This document shows, one piece after another, positions 33,374-40,272 of a DNA stretch of 40,272 bases. Source of the stretch: DASXRC01 sp036506495 (GTDB taxonomy: Bacteria > Actinomycetota > Actinomycetes > Mycobacteriales > Micromonosporaceae); contig DASXRQ010000174.1 in assembly GCA_036506495.1 (NCBI GenBank), forward strand, positions 1 to 40,272, given 5' to 3'. The notes under the pieces were generated by a model, which was not told the origin of the DNA, did not search any database, and worked only from the letters and a program-made list of their open reading frames with translations. Every line of letters starts with the position of its first letter. Within the stretch, counting starts at the first letter, position 1. The position numbers were made by a program, and so were the translations under genes.

Positions 33374-34045
33374 GTGACGGATGCGGTGGTCTTCGACCTC
33401 GATGGAGTGATCCTGGACTCCGAGCCGGTCTGGGAGCAGGTGCGCCGCGGCTATGTGGCCGGGCATGGCGGCCATTGGCTGCCGGACACCCAGCGCCGAC
33501 TAATGGGCATGAACACGGCCGAGTGGGCCGGCTACCTCAGCCGCGATCTGGGCGTGCGGCGCACACCCGAACAAGTGGCCGCAGACGTGGTCGAGCAGAT
33601 GGTCGAGCGCTACACGCGGCGGGTCCCGCTGATGCCGGGCGCCGACCGCGTCGTGCGGGACCTGGCCGCGCTATGGCGGCTTGGCCTCGCCAGCTCGTCA
33701 CCACCCCGGCTGATCGATGCGGCGCTGGCCGCGACCGGGCTGGTGGACGCGTTCGCGGCGCGATTATCGGCCGATGAGGTAACCCGGGGCAAGCCGGCGC
33801 CAGACGTGTACCAGGCCGTCGCGGCGCGACTGGGGCTCTCCACCTCGAACTGCGTCGCGGTGGAAGATTCATCTAATGGGGTACGCGCGGCGGCCGCCGC
33901 CGGCATGTCCGTGGTGGCCGTGCCCCGGCCGCGGTACCCGCTAGATCCGGATGCCCGCGACCGCGCCGCGGTGGCCCTGGCGGACGTCGCCGAGCTGACC
34001 CCGCAGGTGATCCGGGCGCTTGCGGCCGACCCCCACCGGCGTTAG
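33374..34045 (+). CDS. HAD-superfamily hydrolase, phosphoglucomutase/phosphatase-like
   Basis: A 223-residue HAD enzyme. Motif I is FDLDGVILDSE with nucleophile Asp8 and Asp10; motif II is LASSSP, motif III the Lys of RGKPAPDVY, and motif IV VEDSSNGVRAA. The cap domain lies between about 15 and 85. Closest in style to beta-phosphoglucomutase/phosphatase subfamily proteins, so it probably dephosphorylates a sugar phosphate or other small metabolite. The GTG at 33374 has only a distant GGAGGAG. Its TAG overlaps the convergent MBL gene stop by 4 bp (34042-34045). Confidence 0.9.
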   Translation: MTDAVVFDLDGVILDSEPVWEQVRRGYVAGHGGHWLPDTQRRLMGMNTAEWAGYLSRDLGVRRTPEQVAADVVEQMVERYTRRVPLMPGADRVVRDLAALWRLGLASSSPPRLIDAALAATGLVDAFAARLSADEVTRGKPAPDVYQAVAARLGLSTSNCVAVEDSSNGVRAAAAAGMSVVAVPRPRYPLDPDARDRAAVALADVAELTPQVIRALAADPHRR

Positions 34046-34764
34046 GTTCCGGCGGCCGCCTCGCGGACCAGCCGGATGGCGTCGGCGACTCCGGAGCGCC
34101 ACGGCGGTCCGTGACCGGGCAGTACCCAGGTCGCCTGCACACCCTCCAGCTTGGCCAGCGACGCCAGCGCGACCGGCGGCTCGAGGGTGAACGGTGCGGG
34201 GCGCGGGCCACGCTCTCCGGTCAACACGTTCCTCGTCGTCAGCGCGTCACCAACGAACAACGCGTCCACGGCGGGCACATGCACGGCGACACTTCCGGGT
34301 GTGTGGCCGGGAACGTGGATGACCCGCGGGGCGCCGGGCAGGTCGAGGGTCGTCCCATCGGTGAACGTCGCGACCTCGGCGACCGGCGGGATCCGCAGAC
34401 CGCCCCGTCGCGCGCTGTACCAAAGGAAGCTCAGCAAGGCGCCCACCCTGACCGGTCGCCAGCCGGAGTTCGGCTTCTTGACCTCGCCGCGGGCGCGGGC
34501 AGCGTCGAGTTCGTGCACGCGGACCGCGACGCCCGTGGCCTTCCTGAGCCGCTCGGCGAAGCCGATGTGATCGGTGTCGCCGTGGGTCAGCACGACGCCC
34601 CGTATGTCGCCGAGCGAGCGACCCATGCTGGCGAGCTCCGCCACCAACTCGCGCCACTGGCCCGGCAGGCCGGCGTCGACCACGGTAACGCCGGAGTCAC
34701 CTTCGACGAGGTAGCTGTTGACGAAATCGGAGCCGACGCGGTGCAGACCGGGCGCGAGCTTCAT
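34042..34764 (-). CDS. MBL-fold metallo-hydrolase
   Basis: A 240-residue metallo-beta-lactamase-fold hydrolase. The metal motif is THGDTDHIG (60-68), where Asp replaces the second His of the usual H-x-H-x-D-H, a common variant. VPGHTPGSVAVH and FVGDALT supply further ligands, and VLPGHGPPW the last His. The substrate is unknown. The ATG at 34764 has GGGGGTGG upstream and overlaps the stop of a possible 14-codon upstream reading frame (34761-34805). The 3' end overlaps the HAD stop as TTAG. Confidence 0.9.
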   Translation of the reverse strand: MKLAPGLHRVGSDFVNSYLVEGDSGVTVVDAGLPGQWRELVAELASMGRSLGDIRGVVLTHGDTDHIGFAERLRKATGVAVRVHELDAARARGEVKKPNSGWRPVRVGALLSFLWYSARRGGLRIPPVAEVATFTDGTTLDLPGAPRVIHVPGHTPGSVAVHVPAVDALFVGDALTTRNVLTGERGPRPAPFTLEPPVALASLAKLEGVQATWVLPGHGPPWRSGVADAIRLVREAAAGT

Positions 34765-34805
34765 CGAGCCACCCCCTGGATCCCGAGTTGGGTACGCACC
34801 GTCAT
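34761..34805 (-). CDS. Possible leaderless upstream ORF (14 codons) for the MBL gene
   Basis: On the minus strand ATG at 34805 begins a 14-residue frame (MTVRTQLGIQGVAR) whose TGA overlaps the MBL start as ATGA. A TAGATT box (34812-34817) ends exactly 6 nt before this ATG, so transcription would start at or near it and the frame would be translated without a leader. The MBL ribosome site lies inside the frame. Coupling by termination-reinitiation is inferred. Confidence 0.4.
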   Translation of the reverse strand: MTVRTQLGIQGVAR

Positions 34806-34811
34806 GAACAC

Positions 34812-34817
34812 AATCTA
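34812..34817 (-). promoter_or_regulatory. Candidate -10 box for MBL gene / upstream ORF
   Basis: TAGATT (minus strand) fits TANNNT and lies 6 nt before the ATG at 34805. No convincing -35 was found at 17-18 bp. Confidence 0.45.
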
Positions 34818-34920
34818 ATGCCTGCGTTGTTGGACGGGGGTGCCCGGAACATTCTTCACGGCTCGGCCACGAACAACTCGACGACGGGCACCAGCACATC
34901 GGGACGTTGCACCGGGCAGC

Positions 34921-34966
34921 TCGATGGTCAACACCCCTCGCCTTGGCCGCCGGTGTAGACCATCGA
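34921..34966 (-). terminator. Terminator hairpin after the alpha-mannosidase gene
   Basis: A 14-bp stem (34921-34935 with 34952-34966, one A-A mismatch) encloses a 16-nt loop, about 35 bp after the mannosidase stop at 35000. It is a clear stem-loop on the transcript. The rest of 34820-34920 shows no gene with family similarity. Confidence 0.65.
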
Positions 34967-34999
34967 GGGCTCGACGTCCGATGTCGCCGTTCGACCGGA

Positions 35000-37900
35000 C
35001 TACTCCGACTGCCGGGCGCGACCCGTCGGCGTGATGCGCAGGGTGACGATCTGGAACGGCCGCAGCGCGAGCCGGATGCCGCCATCGCGATGCACGGTGA
35101 CCGACGGATGCGGGACGGGACGCTCGAGCAGGTCGACGGTCTCGACCCCGGCGACCTCGAAGCCGGTCCGGACGGTGGCGGCGGCCCGACCGCCGAGTGC
35201 CTCGTAGATCCGCACGACCACGTCACCCGACCGGTCGTCGGCGAGCTTGACCGACTCCACCACCGCCGCCGGATCGTCCACGCTCACCAGCGGTGCCGAC
35301 GTGTCCCGCCCCGTGCCCGGGGCGATCCGCAGCGGCAGGTTGAGCGCGTACCCCTCCTTGATTGCGTCCATGATGGACGCTCCGGGCAATAGCGCGTAGG
35401 TGAACCGGTGCGGGCCTTGGTCGGCGTGCGGGTCGGGAAAGCGCGGCGCTCGCACGAGGCTCAGCCGGACGGTGGTGGTCGTGCCACCATTCCGGCTGCT
35501 CCGCGTGATGTCGTGGCCGTACGTCGAGTCGTTGAGCACGGCCACGCCGTACCCGGGCTCGGCCACGTGCACCCAGCGGTGTGCGTACACCTCGAACCGA
35601 GCCGCGTCCCAGCTGGTGTTGGTGTGGGTCGGCCGGTACACATGTCCGAATTGGACCTCGGCGGCGGACCGGTCGGCGTGCACGTCTATCGGAAACGCCG
35701 CCTTGAGGATCTTCTCGGTCTCGTGCCAGTCGATCTCGGTGAGGACGTCCACGCGCCGGCTGCCCGCCCGCACGCGGATGGTTTGGGCGATCCGGGAGTC
35801 GCCGAACGAACGGTCGACGCGGATGGCCCCCACGAGTGGACCCTTCTCGACGGCCGTGACCGAGTCCACCGCGGTCAGGTCGGTCCACTGCCGACGGTAG
35901 TGCACGTCGATGTCCCAGGCGTCCCAATCGTTGGGCAGGTCGGGATGCACCTGCAGCAGGTTCCCGGGCTTGCCGGGCGCCAGCACCTCGCGGTCGGCGA
36001 CCAGGTCGCGCACCGAGGTCAGCAGGCCCACGTCGTCGACCTCGACGCGGACCAGCCCGTTGTCGATGGAGCGGCCGTTGACGACGACGTCGGCCGGCCG
36101 CCTAGATCCGGCCCGCGGCGGCGTGCCGCCCGACAGCGGCGCCATGCCCAGCGCCGGCACCTCGCTGAAGACCGCCATGCCGCCGTCGGCCAGCCGCTGG
36201 CCCGTTGTCAGGTCGCCGGCCAGGCCCGCCGGTACCGTGACCACCTCGGCTCGGTCGCACGGGGCGGCGTTGCAGACCCATAGCGCGGCCGCTCGGCCGG
36301 CCAGCTCCGCGGTCGCGGCGACGACCATCTCTTCGAGCTCGGCCCGCACCCGCGCGTACGTCGCCTCGGCCTCGCGATGGACCCACGCGATGGAGCTGCC
36401 GGGAAGGATGTCGTGGAACTGGTGCAGCAGTACGGTCTTCCATAGCCTGTCCAGCCGGTCGTACGGATAGGCCGACCCGGCGTGGACGGCCGCGGTCGCC
36501 GCCCAGAGCTCGGCCTCGCGTAGCAGGTGCTCGCTGCGCCGGTTGCCCGCTTTCGTGCGTGACTGGCTGGTGTAGGTGGCGCGATGCAGCTCCAGATAAA
36601 GCTCGCCGGACCAGACCGCGGCATCGGGGTATTCGGCCTGCGCGGCCCGGAAGAAGTCCGCTGGCTTCTCGATGACCACCTTCGGCGAGCCCTCGAGATC
36701 ACGCAGCCGGCGGGCCCGCTCCAGCATCTCCCGGGTCGGGCCGCCGCCACCGTCGCCATGCCCGAACGGGACCAGCGAACGTGTGCCGCGCCCCTTCTCG
36801 GCGTAGTTGGCCACGGCGTGCGCGAGCTCCTCCCCGCTGAGCTCGGCGTTGTAGGTGTCGACCGGCGGAAAATGCGTGTACACGCGGCTCCCGTCGATGC
36901 CCTCCCACCAGAACGTGTGATGGGGGAACCGGTTCGTCCGGTTCCACGACAGTTTCTGGGTCAGGAACCAGCGCACACCGGCGAGGTTGGCGAGCTGCGG
37001 GAACGCGGCGGTGTAACCGAACGAGTCGGGCAGCCAGATCTCCTCGCAGTCGACGCCGAACTCGTCGAGGAAGAACCGCTTGCCGTGGATCAGCTGGCGT
37101 GCCAACGCCTCCCCGCCTGGCACGTTGGCGTCCGATTCGACCCACATGCCACCGACCGGGATCCACCGCGCGGCCTTGACGGCGTCCTTGATGCGCTCGT
37201 AAACCACGGGCTGGTGCTCCTTGACCCACGCGTACTGCTGGGCCTGGGAACAGGCGAAGACGAGCTCCGGGTACTCCGCGGCGAGCGCGGTCACGTTCGC
37301 GAACGTCCGGGTCGCCTTGCGAATGGTCTCCCGTTGCGGCCAGAGCCAGGCGCTGTCGATGTGCGCGTGCCCGACCGCGGAGACGATGTGGGCGCTCGGG
37401 TGCGCCGGGCGGGCGAGGGCGGGTTCCAGCGCGGCTCGGGCCGCCGGCGCGGTAGCGGAGACGTCCTGCAGGTCCAGCGCGTCCAGCGCCCGCTCCAGGG
37501 CGCGGAGGATTTCATGCCGCCGGGGATCGCTCGTGGGCAGTTCGGCCATCAGTTGCCGCAGCACCTCGATGTCCAGCGCCAGCTGCCACACGTCCTCGTC
37601 GAGGACCGCCAGGTCGGCCTGGGCCAGGCGGTACAACGGTTCCGTCCCGGCGGTCGCCTTGTCCCCGAGCGGGCTCGGCAGGAAGCCGTGGGCCAGCACA
37701 TCCGGGTTCGCCGCCGCCTCCAGCAGCAGCGCGACCCGTTCGCCGCCGCGCGCCGGGTTGGCTATCGCCACGTAGTTGTTCCGCGGCGCGATGCCCTTGA
37801 TCGGCCGCCCATCCATGGCGTACGCGAGCGCCTCCGCCTGGAAGCCGGGGCCCGCGCCGGTGAAGCCGAGGTCGAAGACGGCCTCCACCCGACGGCCCGC

Positions 37901-38143
37901 CCACTGTGACGGGACGGATCCCCGCAGCCTCAACCAGCTCGTCGACCACGGCGCACCCCAGCGATCACCCACCCGCATCGGCTCGTACTCGGCCGCCAGG
38001 GCCTCGGCCACCGGAACCGGCTCGTCCGGCACGTGCCAGACCGCCACCTCCAGCGGTGCCATCGAGGCATAGATCGCAGGCCGTATCCGTTGTTCGTAGA
38101 CCCGGTCGAGCCGGCCTTCGACAATGTGCCGATCGTCGTGCAT
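35000..38143 (-). CDS. GH38 alpha-mannosidase
   Basis: A 1,047-residue cytoplasmic enzyme of glycoside hydrolase family 38, hydrolysing alpha-mannosides with a zinc ion. The catalytic domain has GHAHIDSAW (258-266, zinc ligands) and the nucleophile Asp373 in WLPDSFGY. Further landmarks are GGMWVESDANVPGGEAL and QFHDILPGSSI, and the C-terminal beta-sandwich region is complete. Full length for bacterial GH38. The ATG at 38143 is used with GGAAGGG upstream; an ATG at 38161 is possible. Immediately upstream (21 bp) lies a broken GH4 gene, so the usual operon leader is missing. A hairpin follows. Confidence 0.95.
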   Translation of the reverse strand: MHDDRHIVEGRLDRVYEQRIRPAIYASMAPLEVAVWHVPDEPVPVAEALAAEYEPMRVGDRWGAPWSTSWLRLRGSVPSQWAGRRVEAVFDLGFTGAGPGFQAEALAYAMDGRPIKGIAPRNNYVAIANPARGGERVALLLEAAANPDVLAHGFLPSPLGDKATAGTEPLYRLAQADLAVLDEDVWQLALDIEVLRQLMAELPTSDPRRHEILRALERALDALDLQDVSATAPAARAALEPALARPAHPSAHIVSAVGHAHIDSAWLWPQRETIRKATRTFANVTALAAEYPELVFACSQAQQYAWVKEHQPVVYERIKDAVKAARWIPVGGMWVESDANVPGGEALARQLIHGKRFFLDEFGVDCEEIWLPDSFGYTAAFPQLANLAGVRWFLTQKLSWNRTNRFPHHTFWWEGIDGSRVYTHFPPVDTYNAELSGEELAHAVANYAEKGRGTRSLVPFGHGDGGGGPTREMLERARRLRDLEGSPKVVIEKPADFFRAAQAEYPDAAVWSGELYLELHRATYTSQSRTKAGNRRSEHLLREAELWAATAAVHAGSAYPYDRLDRLWKTVLLHQFHDILPGSSIAWVHREAEATYARVRAELEEMVVAATAELAGRAAALWVCNAAPCDRAEVVTVPAGLAGDLTTGQRLADGGMAVFSEVPALGMAPLSGGTPPRAGSRRPADVVVNGRSIDNGLVRVEVDDVGLLTSVRDLVADREVLAPGKPGNLLQVHPDLPNDWDAWDIDVHYRRQWTDLTAVDSVTAVEKGPLVGAIRVDRSFGDSRIAQTIRVRAGSRRVDVLTEIDWHETEKILKAAFPIDVHADRSAAEVQFGHVYRPTHTNTSWDAARFEVYAHRWVHVAEPGYGVAVLNDSTYGHDITRSSRNGGTTTTVRLSLVRAPRFPDPHADQGPHRFTYALLPGASIMDAIKEGYALNLPLRIAPGTGRDTSAPLVSVDDPAAVVESVKLADDRSGDVVVRIYEALGGRAAATVRTGFEVAGVETVDLLERPVPHPSVTVHRDGGIRLALRPFQIVTLRITPTGRARQSE

Positions 38144-38164
38144 GTGCAGCCCTTCCCTCATTCG

Positions 38165-38642
38165 CTAGGACGGACGATCCCCGGTTGTCCCACGTAGGTA
38201 CGCCAGTTGTGGAAGCCGCTGCACGTAGGCGTCGAGGATCCGGTGGGCGACCGTGACAGAGTCGATGAAAGGATGGATCGCCAGGGCCGTGAGTGCCGCG
38301 CGGCGGGAGCCGGAAACAGCGGCCTCGATCACGGCCCGCTCGGCCGCCTTGACGCTGGTGACCGGGCGCACCACGTGGGTCGGTAGCTGGTTCATGGCGA
38401 TCGGGTGGGCGCCGTTGGCGTCGGCGACACCGGCGATCATCCGGGTGTCCGCCACGTACGTGGCCTCGCGTTCGGCACGCGTCCGCTGCCACCGCGCCAG
38501 GGCCGAGTCGGCGTCGCGCTCGGTCGAGGTGTAGAAGTCGCGCTGCTGACCCAGGAGAACGGCACGGCGGTCTGCGTGGTTTCGCGCGCGGCCCGGACCG
38601 CCTCGCGGGCGAAATAGTAGTACAGGGGCTCATTGGGGGACG
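38165..38642 (-). pseudogene. GH4 (6-phospho-glycosidase, LicH-like) pseudogene
   Basis: Only the C-terminal half of a GH4 glycosidase remains. It opens at about 38640 with SPNEPLYYYFAREAVRAARE, matching the middle of GH4 proteins, but a 1-base shift near 38555-38565 moves the match to another frame: QQRDFYTSTERDADSALARW, YVADTRMIAGVADANG and ALTALAIHPFIDSVTVA to the stop. The N-terminal half, including the NAD-binding loop and metal-binding Cys/His, is absent; the expected protein is about 420 residues and about 158 are represented. The family call and missing part rest on recalled GH4 structure. The missing half should lie past 38642, where only about 100 bp of unexplained sequence separates it from the response-regulator gene. 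Confidence 0.75.
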
Positions 38643-38744
38643 ACGGGCGGGAACGCGATGGAGATGTACCCATCGGACGGCCACGGGGCACGACGCCCCG
38701 GGTTGTGGGCGAAGATACCCAGCCTCGCCACGGGCCGCGAAGTG

Positions 38745-39467
38745 TTACTCACGACGAGCCCTTGCGGCGGTCCGACGGCGACGTCGGACACCGGCCGCAC
38801 CGAAGCCGACTAACCACTCGCCGGTCTCCGGGTGCACCATTCCGTTGCGAACCGCCGCCGTCGCTACCTGGAGGCGCGAATGGGCTCCCATCTTCGTGAG
38901 CAGGCACTGGATATGGCAGCGGGCCGTCGCGGTCGTGATGCCGAGCGAGCGAGCGACCTTCGTCGTGTCGTCGCCGCACACCAGGGCCGTGAGTACCTCC
39001 CGCTCGCGTGGGGTTAGGAAGGTTGCGAGCCGGTACGCGTCGTTCGTGGCGCGGCGGCGCTGTGCAGACGCCGCCGGACCGGCTGACACGAGGGGTGGGA
39101 ACACGCGCTCACCGGCGTACACCCTGTCCAGTACGTGAATGATCTCCGTCATCGGTTGGTGCTTGTCGGTGATGGCCCGGACGCGGGCCGTCCGGGCGGC
39201 ATGGACGAGCGCCCGGTCAATCCGGTCGGCTAGCAGCACAACATGGGTACGGGGCATCGCTTGGTTCAGGTCAGCAAGTCCGTCGAGTGACGGCTGGTCG
39301 CCGGACCCAATGTCGAGCAGGAGGATGTCGACCTGGTTCGCCCTCACCGCCGCCGCGGCTTCTGGCAGATCCCGTGTGACGCCCACCACGTCCCGGCCGC
39401 CCGTGGTTAAGACGTACGCCAGCGCCTCGGCCAACAGGACGTGGTTGTCGCAGAGGAGGATGCGCAT
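38745..39467 (-). CDS. LuxR-family response regulator
   Basis: A 240-residue regulator. Receiver domain (1-115): Asp7 (Asn8 in place of the second acidic residue), phospho-acceptor Asp52 in LLLDIGSG and Lys102. A linker of about 35 residues leads to the LuxR HTH (about 150-215) with FLTPREREVLTALVCG and SRLQVATAAVRNGMV. The tail is Arg-rich. Its ATG at 39467 overlaps the kinase stop as TGATG, so the pair is co-translated. Loss of one acidic residue may weaken Mg2+ binding. Targets unknown. Confidence 0.9.
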   Translation of the reverse strand: MRILLCDNHVLLAEALAYVLTTGGRDVVGVTRDLPEAAAAVRANQVDILLLDIGSGDQPSLDGLADLNQAMPRTHVVLLADRIDRALVHAARTARVRAITDKHQPMTEIIHVLDRVYAGERVFPPLVSAGPAASAQRRRATNDAYRLATFLTPREREVLTALVCGDDTTKVARSLGITTATARCHIQCLLTKMGAHSRLQVATAAVRNGMVHPETGEWLVGFGAAGVRRRRRTAARARRE

Positions 39468-40174
39468 CAGAAATCCGGCTCCGCCCAACGCCCGTCGCGC
39501 GCCGCGGCGGGCAGCCGCAGGACTGCGCAGCAGCCTCCCGTGGCTCCGCCGCGGATCTCCAGCTCGCCATTGGCATTGTCGGCGAGGTCCCAGACGATGC
39601 CGAGTCCCAGCGAGGACGACCCCGGCGGGCATTCACCAAATCCTGGGCCGTCGTCCTCGACCTGAACCAGCGCCCACCCGCCCTCGGTCCGCGCCCTCAC
39701 ACGAACGCTGCCGTCCGGGCCGGCCGCGCGCACCGCGTTGCCGACCAGGTTGCGCAATGCTCGCCAGAAGGTCAGCGAGTCGACCCGCGCGTACGCCTCG
39801 CCGGCGTCGAGGCTGATCCGGGCCGTCGTCGACAGTCGGACGGCGGCTATCACATCGTTCGCGATGAGGTCGAGCCGGACCGGGCGGGTCGGGCGCGTTC
39901 GCGCGGCAACCTGGTCAGCCAGACCGCGGTCGGCCGAGAGCAGCAACTGGAGCAATCGTGTCTCGCCAAGGATCTGTTCGGCCCTTCGTCGGCTCCGTGG
40001 ACCGACGTCCTCGGCGGTACAGAGCAGAGATGCCAGCAACGTGATGGTGGCTACCTCATGGTTGATGTCGTGGTTGATCTTTCGCTGGACGTGCGCCGCC
40101 TCCGCCGCGGAAGCCGCGCATAGGTGTGCGTGAGGCGGGTCTATGGCTGTTCCGAGGTCGCCCAAGGCATGCAT
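39467..40174 (-). CDS. Small soluble histidine kinase
   Basis: A 235-residue kinase without membrane helices. The N-terminal helix has HDINHEVATITLLASL with probable phospho-acceptor His39. The HATPase domain shows the N-box FWRALRNLVGNAVRAAG (Asn142 or Asn146), G1 VEDDGPGF (about 172-179) and G2 SLGLGIV. It should phosphorylate the response regulator encoded next. The input is presumably a partner protein, since no sensor domain is visible. The ATG at 40174 is chosen for AGGAGGGG upstream; an in-frame ATG at 40234 extends it without a ribosome site. Confidence 0.88.
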   Translation of the reverse strand: MHALGDLGTAIDPPHAHLCAASAAEAAHVQRKINHDINHEVATITLLASLLCTAEDVGPRSRRRAEQILGETRLLQLLLSADRGLADQVAARTRPTRPVRLDLIANDVIAAVRLSTTARISLDAGEAYARVDSLTFWRALRNLVGNAVRAAGPDGSVRVRARTEGGWALVQVEDDGPGFGECPPGSSSLGLGIVWDLADNANGELEIRGGATGGCCAVLRLPAAARDGRWAEPDF

Positions 40175-40272
40175 GGGGAGCCCCTCCTGTGTCTGGCTGT
40201 GGATCGTGCCGCGCCCACTGAGCACAGCTTGCAACTACTTGTACTCGGTGAGTGGTCACGCGGAGGGGGGAC

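Noticed and set aside
34856..34990. Short minus-strand coding-like pieces (for example VLVPVVELFVAEP before a stop)
   Set aside because: An in-frame stop interrupts them, no family matches, and part of the stretch is the mannosidase terminator; too short to call a gene remnant.
1..40272. CRISPR arrays, insertion sequences, phage genes, biosynthetic clusters
   Set aside because: No regularly spaced direct repeats, no transposase or integrase motifs, no phage structural genes, and no polyketide or nonribosomal peptide modules were seen.

Overview
The window is chromosomal DNA from a very GC-rich Gram-positive bacterium, almost certainly an actinomycete. Signs of this are strong G/C third-position bias, frequent GTG and TTG starts, several probable leaderless genes (a TANNNT-like -10 box ending 6-7 nt before the start codon), an ECF sigma factor paired with a YCII/DGPF protein, a deazaflavin (F420)-type oxidoreductase, and an LPxTG-like surface protein. 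The gene mix fits a Micromonosporaceae-like soil actinomycete, but that is inference from gene content only. I see no phage, insertion sequence, CRISPR array, rRNA or tRNA; the region reads as ordinary accessory chromosome.

Layout. 1-1.6 kb: tail of an unknown gene, an LPxTG-like secreted protein with a strong terminator, and a STAS anti-anti-sigma protein. 1.6-5.2 kb (minus): operon of ABC ATPase, ABC-2 permease, NarL-type histidine kinase and response regulator, divergent from a universal stress protein. 5.9-11.4 kb (minus): MMPL transporter, small membrane protein, MFS transporter, PPK2-type polyphosphate kinase and an alpha/beta-hydrolase pseudogene. 11.5-13 kb: small secreted protein with a textbook hairpin behind it, then a quinone-reductase-like enzyme. 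13-16.7 kb: divergent pair of secreted sugar enzymes, a PQQ-type glucose/sorbosone dehydrogenase with PKD domain and a Tat/lipobox GH3 protein. 16.8-19.6 kb: RibD/DHFR-like protein divergent from an oxidoreductase plus GT4 glycosyltransferase pair.

19.6-23.2 kb (minus): a tightly coupled five-gene unit of ECF sigma factor, membrane zinc-finger anti-sigma, ABC ATPase and two membrane proteins, every junction overlapping by a few bases. 23.6-26.4 kb: small CBU_0592-like membrane protein, an ECF42-type sigma factor with its DGPF partner behind a candidate self-promoter, a membrane protein and a DUF1905 protein. 26.5-30.3 kb (plus): CorA-like channel, PPOX/F420-type protein, APC permease, DDN-type oxidoreductase and a terminator. 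30.4-34.8 kb: M55 D-aminopeptidase, Ca2+/cation antiporter, an ORF that appears to be two genes fused in frame, HAD phosphatase, and an MBL-fold hydrolase preceded by a possible leaderless 14-codon upstream ORF. 35-38.6 kb (minus): intact GH38 alpha-mannosidase with a terminator, behind the broken remains of a GH4 glycosidase. 38.7-40.2 kb (minus): a small soluble histidine kinase and LuxR-type response regulator.

Themes: two two-component systems, two ECF sigma systems and a STAS protein make this a regulation-rich segment; two pseudogenes (alpha/beta hydrolase, GH4) show local decay. No clearly new defence or metabolic system was found. The most unusual items are the leaderless micro-ORF overlapping the MBL hydrolase start, the in-frame fusion ORF at 32.5-33.4 kb, the fully overlapped sigma/anti-sigma/ABC unit, and a sequence matching the reported ECF42 promoter pattern.
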